Origin: Algibacter lectus
Lineage (GTDB): Bacteria > Bacteroidota > Bacteroidia > Flavobacteriales > Flavobacteriaceae
DNA length: 64,000 nt
Reading direction: 5' to 3'
Assembly (NCBI RefSeq): GCF_900112395.1
Contig: NZ_FOLN01000002.1
Span: 434,001 to 498,000 of the forward strand
Shown here: positions 17,330-26,394 of the stretch, one piece after another
Layout of the letters: each line of letters starts with the position of its first letter
How positions within the stretch are numbered: position 1 is the first letter of the stretch
The notes under the pieces: model-generated
Told to the model about the DNA's origin: nothing
What the model saw: the letters and a program-made list of their open reading frames with translations, nothing else
Database searches by the model: none
Made by a program: the position numbers and the translations under genes

Positions 17330-17635
17330 TCAAATAAGGTAAGCAACAAAACTTAAAATAAAAGGAAGTATTCCGAAAAGAATAATACCTGTTATAGAAA
17401 CCCAATATTGATAATTTTTTTTCTCATTTCTAATACTACTAATTACAATAAATACTATACTCAGAAATAACAAAATATTAGCCAATATTCCAAGATACAA
17501 CAAAACAGAAATTGTGTTATTTTCTAATCCAGGAAAGTCAACAAGGCTTATTGTTAGATAGATTATAATAACATTAAGCACTAAAATCCAAATTATAAAA
17601 TGAAATGCCCATTTCTTAAAGCTAATTTCTTTCAT
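17330..17635 (-). CDS. Hypothetical small membrane protein
   Basis: 101 residues with three predicted membrane segments (FHFIIWILVLNVIIIYLTISLV, LLYLGILANILLFLSIVFIVISSI, ITGIILFGILPFILSFVAYLI) and a short basic loop RNEKKNYQYW. No family recognised. It is similar in style to the gene 79 bp downstream, though not an obvious duplicate. Confidence 0.55.
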   Translation of the reverse strand: MKEISFKKWAFHFIIWILVLNVIIIYLTISLVDFPGLENNTISVLLYLGILANILLFLSIVFIVISSIRNEKKNYQYWVSITGIILFGILPFILSFVAYLI

Positions 17636-17720
17636 ATTTACATTTAGTTATATGCCGAGTAACGGTATTTTATGGCAGAATTAGCCACAGCTAATAGACA
17701 ACAAATTAGAAACTTTTTTA

Positions 17721-18182
17721 TTATATTTTACTAAAATCTATATATTCTATAGAAGGCGCATCTTCACCATCACATGGATTAGAATCTGCACCTAGTTTTA
17801 ATGAACTTTCGGAAATTTCAAATAAACTAGCTTTTAAAGCGGTAGTTTCTTCACTATTTCTAATATATAATTCATCATCTATAAATTCCCATGTTCCATT
17901 ACTTTCTCCATCGATAATACAGTCTCCCATATATTGAATATAAGGAATATCATAATAAGTTCCATCGGCATTAAAAGTGATTGATCCATTTTCCTTACAA
18001 CCAGAATACGCTTCAAAGCTTTCACTTCCAGAAGCACATATAACGCCTATGCCATTTTTTTTCCATTCTCCTATTAACAATTCTTCTTTACTTCGTTTTT
18101 CGTTGTTATCATCATCTGAAGAACAAGATGATAAATTGAATCCGATAATAAATAATACAACTAATAAGCTTACTTTTTTCAT
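17721..18182 (-). CDS. Lipocalin-like lipoprotein
   Basis: 153 residues from the ATG at 18182 (MKKVSLLVVLFIIGFNLSSCSSDDDNNEK). The 12-codon upstream extension adds a non-signal N-terminus, so I reject it. The acidic run after the lipobox cysteine suggests surface exposure. The body (LLIGEWKKNGI, GSITFNADGTYYDI, GTWEFIDDELYIRN) is the lipocalin-like/DUF4923-type pattern common in Flavobacteria. Several cysteines (about five) could form disulfides. The ligand is unknown. Confidence 0.7.
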   Translation of the reverse strand: MKKVSLLVVLFIIGFNLSSCSSDDDNNEKRSKEELLIGEWKKNGIGVICASGSESFEAYSGCKENGSITFNADGTYYDIPYIQYMGDCIIDGESNGTWEFIDDELYIRNSEETTALKASLFEISESSLKLGADSNPCDGEDAPSIEYIDFSKI

Positions 18183-18374
18183 TTGGGTTTTATTTTTAAT
18201 GGACTGTAAATTAATCATCTAAAAAAAACAGCAACTATTATCCAGAAAAAAAGAAATAGTTTCAACTAAACTTTAGCAATAATTAAAATACTAGCCGCTA
18301 GTTAATTTCCTACATAGATAGTGTTTTTTAATCATTCTATAAATTTTTATTAAGAAAAACTACTCTTCAATTAA

Positions 18375-19427
18375 TCACTTTTCATTATTCAAAACAACCA
18401 ACTTCCCTTGCTTATCCCCTTTCAAAACCCGCACCGCATAAGAAACAACAACCTCATCATCAATCAACACATGAAAATCATAATGACCTCTTGTTTTAAA
18501 ACTATAATTTAGCTTCAGTATCCCATCTACAAAAGTAAAATCATCATTCTGTACAACTTCCTTAGTAACGCCATTACTCACAGAAAGTTGAACATCATTT
18601 AAATTAATATCTTTTAAAATTTTCAGTTGAAAGGGAATCGTTCCTTCTTTAAAAACTTCAATCTTTAGAGTGTTTGGATATACCGGAACTACGCCATATT
18701 TAAAAGAACTCCCATAAGCCATCGGCCCATTAACAAACTGATTACTATCTATAGCTTCATCTAACAACAACCACTTTAAATCTAATGGAAAGTGACTTTT
18801 AGAAAATTGTTCTGGTTCGGCTAAAAAATAACCGTCGTTATAACTCTTAATAAATTTGTTTTCATTCACATTAAAATAACCGCTCGCTAAAGTAGCATCT
18901 ACCAAATACCATTTATTATTCAGTTTCACCGCGTTCCATGAATGATTAGCTACACCAAGCGCTCCTATCTGGCTACTTGGTGAACGACTATAGCCATTTA
19001 CAATCCCGCACGCTATACCCGATAGAGACGCTAATTCTTTAATTAAATAAGCATAACCCGAACAAATAGTCTTTTGATTTTCTACCAACTGTTTAAACAC
19101 TTTTTTCTGTAAACTCTTGTTCCAATCAGTAAAAGCCAAACTATCATTTTTTAACTTTTTCCGCTTACGAGTCGTTTTTAAATAAAAACCATAATCACCT
19201 TCTATATTGAGGCAAACCCATTTGTAAATGGCTCTAAATTTTTCGACATCAGAATCTAAATGAAACGTGAGGTTATGCGCTAAAACAGGTAAATTCTTTA
19301 AAGCGGTATTATTGTACAATACAGAAATACTATCGGCTTCTTTAAAATCGATAGTATTAAAATCTGACTGTTGAGATACCGATGTAAAACCAACTAAGGT
19401 TATAAAAATGAATACAAAGCGCTTCAT
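18375..19427 (-). CDS. Transglutaminase-like domain protein, secreted
   Basis: 350 residues with a signal peptide (FVFIFITLVGFTSVSQQ). The transglutaminase-like core covers about residues 60-185. It shows KFRAIYKWVCLNIEGDY, catalytic Cys in QKTICSGYAYLIKELASLSGI, His in VANHSWNAVKLNNKWYLVDAT and Asp in the same strand. The C-terminal half is beta-rich with no named domain. Such proteins are cysteine peptidases or cross-linkers; the substrate is not predictable. The gene abuts the next one (1 bp gap), so they form an operon. Confidence 0.8.
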   Translation of the reverse strand: MKRFVFIFITLVGFTSVSQQSDFNTIDFKEADSISVLYNNTALKNLPVLAHNLTFHLDSDVEKFRAIYKWVCLNIEGDYGFYLKTTRKRKKLKNDSLAFTDWNKSLQKKVFKQLVENQKTICSGYAYLIKELASLSGIACGIVNGYSRSPSSQIGALGVANHSWNAVKLNNKWYLVDATLASGYFNVNENKFIKSYNDGYFLAEPEQFSKSHFPLDLKWLLLDEAIDSNQFVNGPMAYGSSFKYGVVPVYPNTLKIEVFKEGTIPFQLKILKDINLNDVQLSVSNGVTKEVVQNDDFTFVDGILKLNYSFKTRGHYDFHVLIDDEVVVSYAVRVLKGDKQGKLVVLNNEK

Positions 19428-20141
19428 CTAAAATATACCTTTAATTTTTTGCCATAAGTTTGGCTTAGACTCATAAACTTCTTTTACAGCTACTTTACCA
19501 ACAAGTATGCAAACGTCATCACGCATTACAATATCTAATGGTTTTTGATTATTTTTAATTACAATTTCTTGTGTTTCGAAACCAATGTAACTTATAACCA
19601 AAATATCTCCTTCCTTTAAGGTTTCAGGAAACTCAAACTCACCATCAAAATTAGTGCTTGTACCAATAGTAGTCCCTTTTAATATAATATTTACACCTGG
19701 TAACGGACTAGACGTATCAGAAACTGTTCCTTTTAAAAATTCAGTTTTAGAAGATGTTCTTTTCACTTCCGCTTCGCTACTAAAAGCATTTACTTTTTGT
19801 ACCGTTTGCGTTGGCCGTTGTATTTGTTGCGCCTGTATATTTTGTAAAGAAATTAACGAAATAAAAGCCACACTTGCCACTCTTAGAAAATTAAAAGATG
19901 ATGTATTGCTTCCTGTTTTATCTTCTAAAGTATATGTCTTTAACTGCGAAGTCGCAAAAATGCCGCAAGTGTTTTCTTGGTTGGTTTTAAAATAAGCCGT
20001 TAACTTTTGGTCATTCATTCTTCTAAAATCTATCACTTCCTTGTCGCAGGAATTACAAAACCCGCCACAAGCCGTAGGTTTAAATTGATTATAATCTTCC
20101 GAACATGGTTGCTTAACCGAAATACTTAATTGTTGTTTCAT
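19428..20141 (-). CDS. Carboxypeptidase-regulatory-like domain protein with N-terminal Cys-rich motif
   Basis: 237 residues. The cytoplasmic-looking N-terminus carries CSEDYNQFKPTACGGFCNSC, a zinc-ribbon-like cluster seen in many flavobacterial proteins of this type. One membrane helix follows (FLRVASVAFISLISLQNIQA, about residues 84-103). Then comes a single carboxypeptidase D regulatory-like beta-sandwich (FLKGTVSDTSSPLPGVNIILKGTTIGTSTNFDGEFEFP). The N-terminal motif plus single helix suggests an anti-sigma-like or membrane-tethered arrangement, but no sigma factor is adjacent. Directly upstream of the transglutaminase gene. Confidence 0.7.
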   Translation of the reverse strand: MKQQLSISVKQPCSEDYNQFKPTACGGFCNSCDKEVIDFRRMNDQKLTAYFKTNQENTCGIFATSQLKTYTLEDKTGSNTSSFNFLRVASVAFISLISLQNIQAQQIQRPTQTVQKVNAFSSEAEVKRTSSKTEFLKGTVSDTSSPLPGVNIILKGTTIGTSTNFDGEFEFPETLKEGDILVISYIGFETQEIVIKNNQKPLDIVMRDDVCILVGKVAVKEVYESKPNLWQKIKGIF

Positions 20142-20258
20142 AATATATATTTTTCTTATTCGAATATATCAATAGGATGAGGTATAAACCATCCTTAATG
20201 AGTTAACGGTGTTTTTCACTGCGTGTAACTTCTTTTTCAGTTAGGCTGATCTTTAAAC

Positions 20259-20285
20259 AAAAAAAATCCCGCCAAAAGCGGGATT
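20259..20285 (-). terminator. Terminator of the porin gene
   Basis: AATCCCGC-CAAAA-GCGGGATT forms an 8-bp GC-rich stem. On the minus strand it is followed by a run of T residues. It sits 31 bp past the porin stop codon. Confidence 0.9.
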
Positions 20286-20315
20286 CTTAATATTTTGAGT
20301 TTCTTTAAAAGTAAC

Positions 20316-21572
20316 TTAGTTTAAAAACTTAGGCTTAATAACTAACATAGCCCAGGCCCAGTTTTGTACATCGGCAGCAGCAGCTTCTGTAACACCTTTA
20401 AGCTCGTACATACCATCACTAGCAAACATATGAGAATACCCTATTTTTAAAGCATAACCTTTAAAGGCTTTAGAATATACTAAATCTAACTCTGTTCCTA
20501 AAGATTTCTCGCCACTAGCTAACTCTTGCTCACCACTAAAGTTTAATGCTTTAACCATTAAGCTAGAGGTTTCGTTAAGTTTAAAGTTTGCACTTACGTG
20601 TATATCAAATAAACCAACATTGTTAGCATGATTTCCTACGTAGAAGTAATCCATAAAACCATTAAATTTATGATTGGTTCCGTATAGCGGGAAGAAAGCT
20701 TCAGAATCTGCAGTTGTAGTATCGTTACCACTAATAAGTTCCATACCAGCACCTAAACCAACTTTAGCAGATGCTTTGTAAGTAAACTCTAAGCCTAATA
20801 AATAAGCACCATCAACAGTATCACCCATTTGAGTAAAAGCATTTAATGCTGCTCCAAAATCGCCACTTTTATAATCTAAGTGTGTTCCTAAAGTTTGAAT
20901 GCTGTTTACACCATCTGGAGTTACACCATCTGCTTCATATTTCTGAAAACCATTGTTTAAAAATAATAAGCTACCAGAAAAACTATCCCAAGATTGTTTT
21001 AAATAAGCATATTGCATGGTTTTATAAGAAAAATATCCTGTAGTACCGTAAGCTGTAGAAGTCGATTGAAATCCTGTTGGGTTCGAGTAATCTTGATTAA
21101 ACGCTAAACCAACATCTAATAAAAATTTTCCTTTTTTATATTTCAATAATGCCGCATCATGGTTACGCCCTTGTTGTGCCCAGTCTAAGCCTCCAAAAAT
21201 ACGTTGATCGTCGTAAGAAATAACCTGACGACCTAATTTAGTAGTAAATCCTTCGCCTAATTTCACCTCTGCCCAAGCTTGGAATACAGCAAACGAGTTA
21301 TTCTGGTCGTAAGGTAAAATTTGTCTGTTTTCTCCCCAAACCATAACATCTTGTAAGCTTACATAAAACTTATAATTCTCTGTAGAGTAACCTGTATTTA
21401 AACGTATTCTTGTTGAAATTCCAAAACCAGGGTCTGCTGCATCTGGAATAATACCACCAAAACCATTACGGTATTCGGTTCTTGGCCTAAACTCACCATC
21501 TAAAGTAAACTGTGCTTGTGCAAATTGAACCATTAAGGCTAGTATGCTTATAGTTAAATAAATTTTTTTCAT
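20316..21572 (-). CDS. Alginate-export-like outer-membrane porin linked to nitrate uptake
   Basis: 418 residues with a clear signal peptide (ILALMVQFAQAQ). The sequence is a run of amphipathic beta strands (FTLDGEFRPRTEYRNGFGG, GISTRIRLNTGYSTENYKFYVSLQDVMVWGE, KLGRQVISYDDQRIFGGLDWAQQGRNHDA), the pattern of AlgE-type barrels. It follows the nitrate-type ABC transporter, 124 bp further on in the same direction, and ends in a terminator. A -7 element TACATTTG (21638-21645, minus strand) suggests it can also be transcribed separately. Role as nitrate/nitrite entry channel is inference from position. Confidence 0.8.
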   Translation of the reverse strand: MKKIYLTISILALMVQFAQAQFTLDGEFRPRTEYRNGFGGIIPDAADPGFGISTRIRLNTGYSTENYKFYVSLQDVMVWGENRQILPYDQNNSFAVFQAWAEVKLGEGFTTKLGRQVISYDDQRIFGGLDWAQQGRNHDAALLKYKKGKFLLDVGLAFNQDYSNPTGFQSTSTAYGTTGYFSYKTMQYAYLKQSWDSFSGSLLFLNNGFQKYEADGVTPDGVNSIQTLGTHLDYKSGDFGAALNAFTQMGDTVDGAYLLGLEFTYKASAKVGLGAGMELISGNDTTTADSEAFFPLYGTNHKFNGFMDYFYVGNHANNVGLFDIHVSANFKLNETSSLMVKALNFSGEQELASGEKSLGTELDLVYSKAFKGYALKIGYSHMFASDGMYELKGVTEAAAADVQNWAWAMLVIKPKFLN

Positions 21573-21695
21573 AATTTTAATTTTACGTTTTTAATTATCT
21601 AGTGATTGATTGTTGTAACTTTTTTAATGTTTTAAGGCAAATGTATAAGACTATCCTTTTTTACTTTATGATAAATCTCATGTTTATATTACTTT

Positions 21696-22523
21696 TTAAT
21701 GCTCCAAAAAGTCTATTAAGTGTTTTCTATACTTGTAGTAATCGTCGTGTTCTAAAACCGATTTACGTGTTCGTGGTCTTTCAAAATCAATATTTAAAAT
21801 ATCACCAATTTTCGCTTTAGGCCCACTCGTCATCATAACCACGCGATCTGCTAAAAAAATAGCTTCATCTACATCGTGCGTTATCATAACGGCTGTAATT
21901 TTTTCTTTATTCCAAATTTCAATTAAAATATCTTGCAACTCTCCTCTTGTTAGAGAATCTAGCATACCAAAAGGCTCATCGAGCAATAATACTTTAGGTT
22001 TAATAGCAAAAGCACGAGCAATACCAACACGCTGTTGCATTCCTTGAGAAAGGTCTGATGCCTTTTTATCAAACGCATCTTCCAAGCCTACTTTCTGTAA
22101 ATAATACTTAGCAATATCATGCCTTTGTGCTTTTGTAGCATGCGGAAACACTTTATTTACGCCCAACAAAACATTCTGTAAAGATGTCATCCAAGGCATT
22201 AAACTCGGCGCCTGAAAAATAACACCTCTATCTGGCCCAGGGCCTTTTATATGCTTTCCTAAAACAGATATATGTCCGTCCGAAATAGGGTTTAATCCAG
22301 CAATCATAGAAAGCATCGTTGTTTTCCCGCAGCCCGAATGCCCAATAATGGTAACAAATTCTTCCTTTCTAATCTGTAAGTTTAAATCTTCCAAAACCAC
22401 ATAGTCACCCTTTGGGGTTGGGTAAACCTTTTTCAGGTTTTTCAAATCCAACATCACTTCATGAGAAGGAAAAATTTGTTTTTTAAGTATATCGCTCTGT
22501 TTATTTTCAATTATAACGCTCAT
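21696..22523 (-). CDS. ABC transporter ATP-binding protein, nitrate type (NrtD-like)
   Basis: 275 residues. All ABC motifs are in place: Walker A GHSGCGKTT (about 58-66), Q-loop FQAPSLMPW, signature LSQGMQQR, Walker B VLLLDEPFGMLDSL and the switch His in ITHDVDEA. The C-terminal IDFERPRTR is characteristic of the nitrate/sulfonate/taurine subfamily. It pairs with the next gene as the second nucleotide-binding subunit; neither carries the NrtA-like extension of cyanobacterial NrtC. Confidence 0.88.
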   Translation of the reverse strand: MSVIIENKQSDILKKQIFPSHEVMLDLKNLKKVYPTPKGDYVVLEDLNLQIRKEEFVTIIGHSGCGKTTMLSMIAGLNPISDGHISVLGKHIKGPGPDRGVIFQAPSLMPWMTSLQNVLLGVNKVFPHATKAQRHDIAKYYLQKVGLEDAFDKKASDLSQGMQQRVGIARAFAIKPKVLLLDEPFGMLDSLTRGELQDILIEIWNKEKITAVMITHDVDEAIFLADRVVMMTSGPKAKIGDILNIDFERPRTRKSVLEHDDYYKYRKHLIDFLEH

Positions 22524-22534
22524 GCTTTTTACTT

Positions 22535-23380
22535 TTAAAATTGATTAACAAAATCCTTAGGACTCAAATCCGGAAGCACAATAGCTTCCTTAGCCTCAGT
22601 TTTTCTCTCATTTCCAATATCCATTAAATACTCAATAATGGCATTTCTTGTTTTTTTGAAATTCGGATTATCATTCATTTCCGTTTTATCTCTAGGGCGT
22701 TCAATATCAATTTTAAACTCAGGACCTAAAGTTGCATTTGGTCCAGGACGTAATGGAATAATGCGGTCTGCCATGTAAATACCTTCATCTACATCATTAG
22801 TAATTAACAGCGCTGTACGTTTATCTTTTCCCCAGATGTTTAAAATTTCATCTTGTAAATTCCCACGCGTTAAAGCATCTAAAGCACCAAGAGGTTCGTC
22901 CATAATAATCATTTCTGGTTTCATGGCTAACGCTCTAGCAACCGATACACGTTGGCGCATACCACCCGATAATTCTTTCGGACGCTTATTAATGGCAGGT
23001 GTTAAACTCACCATCTCCACATAATCGGCTACAATAGCATGCAACTCCGCTTTACTCTTTTTAGGAAAAGCCTCCTTAACAGCCATATACACATTTTGTC
23101 CTACCGTTAACCAAGGCAGCAACGAATAGTTTTGGAAAATAACACCTCGCTCATGGCTAGTTCCCATAACAGGCTCACCTTTAAATAAAACCTCACCTTT
23201 AGTTGGCGTAATTAAACCGTTAATTAAGTTTACTAAAGTGGTTTTTCCACTACCAGTAAACCCAACAATAGCAACAAATTCACCTTCTTCAATCGATAAA
23301 TTAATGTTCGATAGCACTTCCGGTTCGTTTTCGCCTTTACCGTAAGTTTTATAAATATTATTTAATTCTAAATATGCCAT
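22535..23380 (-). CDS. ABC transporter ATP-binding protein, nitrate type
   Basis: 281 residues from the ATG at 23380 ([14 protein letters not shown]). The open frame runs 29 codons further upstream only because it reads through an interspersed repeat. Walker [11 protein letters not shown]-loop FQNYSLLPW, signature LSGGMRQR, Walker [15 protein letters not shown] and ITNDVDEG, where Asn replaces the usual switch His. The Asn at the switch position is unusual and suggests an asymmetric pair with the downstream ATPase, which keeps its His. Between permease and second ATPase in the operon. Confidence 0.87.
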   Translation of the reverse strand: MAYLELNNIYKTYGKGENEPEVLSNINLSIEEGEFVAIVGFTGSGKTTLVNLINGLITPTKGEVLFKGEPVMGTSHERGVIFQNYSLLPWLTVGQNVYMAVKEAFPKKSKAELHAIVADYVEMVSLTPAINKRPKELSGGMRQRVSVARALAMKPEMIIMDEPLGALDALTRGNLQDEILNIWGKDKRTALLITNDVDEGIYMADRIIPLRPGPNATLGPEFKIDIERPRDKTEMNDNPNFKKTRNAIIEYLMDIGNERKTEAKEAIVLPDLSPKDFVNQF

Positions 23381-23397
23381 TTTTCTAAGTTTTATTT

Positions 23398-23482
23398 GGG
23401 CGTTACCACAAGGGTCGAGCTTTACGCTACAAGTCCTCGCTCCGTGCCTACGCTGTGGGCTTTCCACTGCAATCCCTAACGC
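23398..23482. repeat. Flavobacterial interspersed palindromic repeat
   Basis: An island of clearly higher GC than its surroundings lies between the permease and ATPase genes. It begins GGGCGTTACC, contains AAGGGTCGAGCTTTACGCTAC and a hairpin-prone centre, and ends AATCCCTAACGC. The 6-bp ends GCGTTA (23400-23405) and TAACGC (23477-23482) are inverted. I recall elements with these same ends (GGGCGTTACC... GGGTCGGGC ...ATCCCTAACGC) scattered through flavobacterial genomes. It has no coding capacity and its function is unknown. Confidence 0.75.
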
Positions 23483-23498
23483 AAATTCGTCTGTTCAA

Positions 23499-24605
23499 TT
23501 AAATCCCTTCCGTTTTATCAAAAGACACCCAGTTTTGTATGGTTAGCATAATGCGATCTAATAAAAAACCAATAATTCCAATAACAAACATGGCCACAAT
23601 AATTTTTGCATTAGAATCGTTTGCCCCATTCTGGAATTCTTCCCAAACAAACAGACCTAAACCAGGACTTTGAGCTAATAATTCAATAGCAATTAAAACC
23701 ATCCATGCTACCGATAGGGTAATTTTTAAACCTGTAAAAATTAATGGTAAAGACGATGGTAATACCACTTTAAATATTTTTTGAAACGGTCCTAACTTCA
23801 ATACTTTAGCTACATTAATATAATCTTTATCTACCGTAGCAACACCCATAGCAGTATTTACCAAAGTGGCCCACATAGAACAAAAACCAACACTAATAAA
23901 CGATATAGTAAACGAGCTATCCTCGCTAGAATCGATCAATAATGTTTTTACAATCATAAAAACAAGTAAGTACCAAACTACTGGAGATACCGGTTTAAAG
24001 ATTTGAATAAACCAGTTGAATGCGCTTTTTAAAGTCGGACTCAACCCAATGAAAATACCTAAAGGCACCGCAATAAATAAGGCTAATAAAAACCCAGCAA
24101 ACACTGTTTTTAAACTTCTAAATATTTGATCTACAAAAGATGGTCGCCCAGTATATGTAATAGCATCTTTACCTTCTGCCAAACGTTTCTCGTTTAAAAC
24201 AGCTGTTTTTTCAATAAACGCAGCTTTATCAGCTTTTATAATGTTATGATCTCTTAATAACGATTTATAAGAATCCCAAACCTGACTCGGTGATGGCAAC
24301 GTGTTAGGTTGGCAACTAGAATCTCCCGATGCTATGCAACTACGCAAAGCATCGGCAGCTTCTGGACCTTGATCAGTAAGGGCTTTTTCAATTTTAAATT
24401 CTGCTTCTATGTTGTACAAAGATTTTGCACCCAAATGCCACAGCCCAATAAATAATAGCATAGAAGCCAGTGGAACAACGGTTTTACGTAGGACATTTTT
24501 TAAATCTTCTCTTTCTAGTTTCCCAGTAAATAGGTCTTTTAAGGTGCTTAAAAACCCTAACCCTACAAAATTGGTTACTTTTCCTAATGTTATACTTTGC
24601 TTCAT
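23499..24605 (-). CDS. ABC transporter permease, nitrate type (NrtB-like)
   Basis: 368 residues. The core permease (about residues 155-360) has the SsuC/NrtB EAA loop (TLVNTAMGVATVDKDYINVAKVLKLGPFQKIFKVVLPSSLPLIFTG). The N-terminus has one membrane helix (VVPLASMLLFIGLWHLGA). An unusually long polar stretch of about 85 residues (67-155), with cysteines at SCIASGDSSC, separates this from the rest. The insertion is presumably outside the membrane. Co-directional with nrtA-like and the two ATPases. Confidence 0.88.
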   Translation of the reverse strand: MKQSITLGKVTNFVGLGFLSTLKDLFTGKLEREDLKNVLRKTVVPLASMLLFIGLWHLGAKSLYNIEAEFKIEKALTDQGPEAADALRSCIASGDSSCQPNTLPSPSQVWDSYKSLLRDHNIIKADKAAFIEKTAVLNEKRLAEGKDAITYTGRPSFVDQIFRSLKTVFAGFLLALFIAVPLGIFIGLSPTLKSAFNWFIQIFKPVSPVVWYLLVFMIVKTLLIDSSEDSSFTISFISVGFCSMWATLVNTAMGVATVDKDYINVAKVLKLGPFQKIFKVVLPSSLPLIFTGLKITLSVAWMVLIAIELLAQSPGLGLFVWEEFQNGANDSNAKIIVAMFVIGIIGFLLDRIMLTIQNWVSFDKTEGI

Positions 24606-24632
24606 GACTTCTCTATGTATTGGCTTTACTAA

Positions 24633-26027
24633 TTATTGTATCGCTTTATCTTTATTTCCTATTTTAAAACTATTGATGTAAGAAATTGGATCTTTACCAT
24701 CGTAAGTTGTACCATCTATAAAATCTGCTGTTGCTGGTTTAAAACCATCTGTAGTTGGAATATCTCCTGCAGGAATGTTTCCTTCTTCAACTAAAAGTTT
24801 AGCGGCTTGCGTCCAGATATCTGGTCTATAAATACTACTAATAGTTTCTTTATACCATGCTGCTGGCTTAGCTTCAGGAATTTGTCCCCATCTACGCATT
24901 TGCGTTAAGAACCAAATACCATCAGAATAAAATGGATAAGTTGCATTGTATTTGTAGAATACATTAAAATCTGGCATATCACGCTTATCACCTTTCTCAA
25001 ACTCAAAAGTTCCTGTCATAGAATTGGCTAAAACCTCTTCTGGCGCACCAACATATTGAGACATTGATAATATTTTTACAGCTTCAGCTCTATTACTTGG
25101 CTCATCTAACCATTTACCAGCTCTAATTAAAGCTTTTGTTACAGCAATAGCCGTGTTTGGGTTATCTTCAACAAACTTCTTTGTCATTACAAAAACCTTT
25201 TCCGGGTTGTTTTTCCAGATATCGTAATTTGTTACTACAGGAACTCCAATACCTTTAAATACTGCTTGCTGGTTCCATGGTTCACCTACGCAATATCCAT
25301 GAATAGTTCCTGCTTCTAACGTTGCTGGCATTTGTGGCGGAGGTGTTACAGATAGTAAAACTTCAGCATCAATTTGTCCTTGAACATTATCGGCCGTATA
25401 CATACCCGGGTGAATTCCCGCTGCTGCTAACCAATATCTAATTTCATAATTATGTGTAGACACCGGAAAAACCATTCCCATTTTAAAAGGCTTACCTGAG
25501 TTTTTATACTCTGTAATTACTGGTTTTAAAGCTTCTGCTTTAATAGGGTGCACAGGCTTTCCATCTTCTCCTGTTGGTACGTTTGGTTTCATTTTAGCCC
25601 AAACATCGTTGGATACTGTAATTCCATTTCCATTTAAATCCATTGAAAAAGGCGTTACTAAATCGGCTTGACGACCAAATCCTGCTCCCGCAGCAATAGG
25701 CTGCCCGGCTAACATGTGCGAACCATCTAATTGACCATCAATAACACGATCTAAAATATTTTTCCAATTCGATTGTGCTTCAACTGAAACAAATAAACCT
25801 TCATCTTCAAAAAATCCTTTTTCTTTCGCAATAGCTAACGGCGCCATATCTGTCAATTTGATAAAACCAAATGTTAATTGTGGTTTTTCAATATCTAATG
25901 TTTTTGTTTTAGAAACTTCGGCTACAACAGTTTCTGCTATTTCTTTCTTTTTCTCTTTGCCTCCGCAAGCACTTAATGCAACCGCTAAGGCAACAACTAA
26001 AGAGGATTTTGTTAATAATGATTTCAT
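24633..26027 (-). CDS. NrtA/CmpA-family substrate-binding lipoprotein
   Basis: 464 residues, matching NrtA/CmpA length rather than the shorter sulfonate/taurine SsuA type. The lipoprotein signal has lipobox [11 protein letters not shown]. Conserved parts include [56 protein letters not shown] and the C-terminal [15 protein letters not shown]...IYRPDIW, all typical of nitrate/bicarbonate binders. With the permease and two ATPases it forms a nitrate-class importer. Nitrate as substrate is favoured by the Crp/Fnr gene, NrfAH and Moco genes next door. Confidence 0.88.
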   Translation of the reverse strand: MKSLLTKSSLVVALAVALSACGGKEKKKEIAETVVAEVSKTKTLDIEKPQLTFGFIKLTDMAPLAIAKEKGFFEDEGLFVSVEAQSNWKNILDRVIDGQLDGSHMLAGQPIAAGAGFGRQADLVTPFSMDLNGNGITVSNDVWAKMKPNVPTGEDGKPVHPIKAEALKPVITEYKNSGKPFKMGMVFPVSTHNYEIRYWLAAAGIHPGMYTADNVQGQIDAEVLLSVTPPPQMPATLEAGTIHGYCVGEPWNQQAVFKGIGVPVVTNYDIWKNNPEKVFVMTKKFVEDNPNTAIAVTKALIRAGKWLDEPSNRAEAVKILSMSQYVGAPEEVLANSMTGTFEFEKGDKRDMPDFNVFYKYNATYPFYSDGIWFLTQMRRWGQIPEAKPAAWYKETISSIYRPDIWTQAAKLLVEEGNIPAGDIPTTDGFKPATADFIDGTTYDGKDPISYINSFKIGNKDKAIQ

Positions 26028-26050
26028 GTTGAATTGTTTTAATTAATTAC

Positions 26051-26081
26051 TAAGTATTAATACTTACTTGTTGCAAATATA
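26051..26081 (-). promoter_or_regulatory. Promoter of the nitrate ABC operon with 16-bp palindrome
   Basis: A -7 element TATATTTG (26074-26081, minus strand) lacks a TTG at the usual 19-bp distance. Just downstream, covering the expected first transcribed bases, is the perfect palindrome TAAGTATTAATACTTA (26051-26066), 24 bp before the ATG. The identical palindrome recurs at the Crp/Fnr gene promoter. Confidence 0.7.
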
Positions 26082-26394
26082 TAAGTAGAACTCAATTTAA
26101 TACATGATATTCCCCATATAACAATAGCTTTTTTATCATATAAAAACCTGCGAAAACACAGTTAAAACAACCAATAGCTTAATTAACAATAACTTAAACA
26201 CACAAAACAAACTACGTAAACCAACATAGTAAACATAAAAAACTACGTATAAAAACACGTATTTATAAAAATAAAGTTGAAATAATGTTTTTTAGATGAA
26301 GAATAACTTTTACAAACTAAACGGTCTTTAACTTGAAATCAAGAAAATCTAAAAGTGAAATAAAAATATAATTTGAATAACTTTAAAATGATGC
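26082..26394. other. Region upstream of the nitrate ABC operon
   Basis: About 310 bp, very AT-rich, with no gene. It holds direct repeats of ACTACGTA (26211-26218 and 26242-26249), followed by a related ACACGTAT at about 26255-26262, plus an imperfect CTTGA-AA-TCAAG inverted repeat (26332-26343). These could be activator sites for the weak -33 promoter, but I cannot assign a protein. Confidence 0.4.

Noticed and set aside
19654-19995. Plus-strand open frame of 113 codons opposite the carboxypeptidase-like-domain gene
   Set aside because: It is antisense to a gene with a clear domain and has unnatural composition.
23381-23467. N-terminal extension of the first ABC ATPase (29 extra codons)
   Set aside because: It is a translation of the interspersed repeat; the conserved protein begins at the ATG at 23380.
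26332-26343. CTTGA-AA-TCAAG considered as an FNR box
   Set aside because: The half-sites are 2 bp apart, not the 4 bp of FNR-type TTGAT-N4-ATCAA sites, and it is over 250 bp from the promoter.
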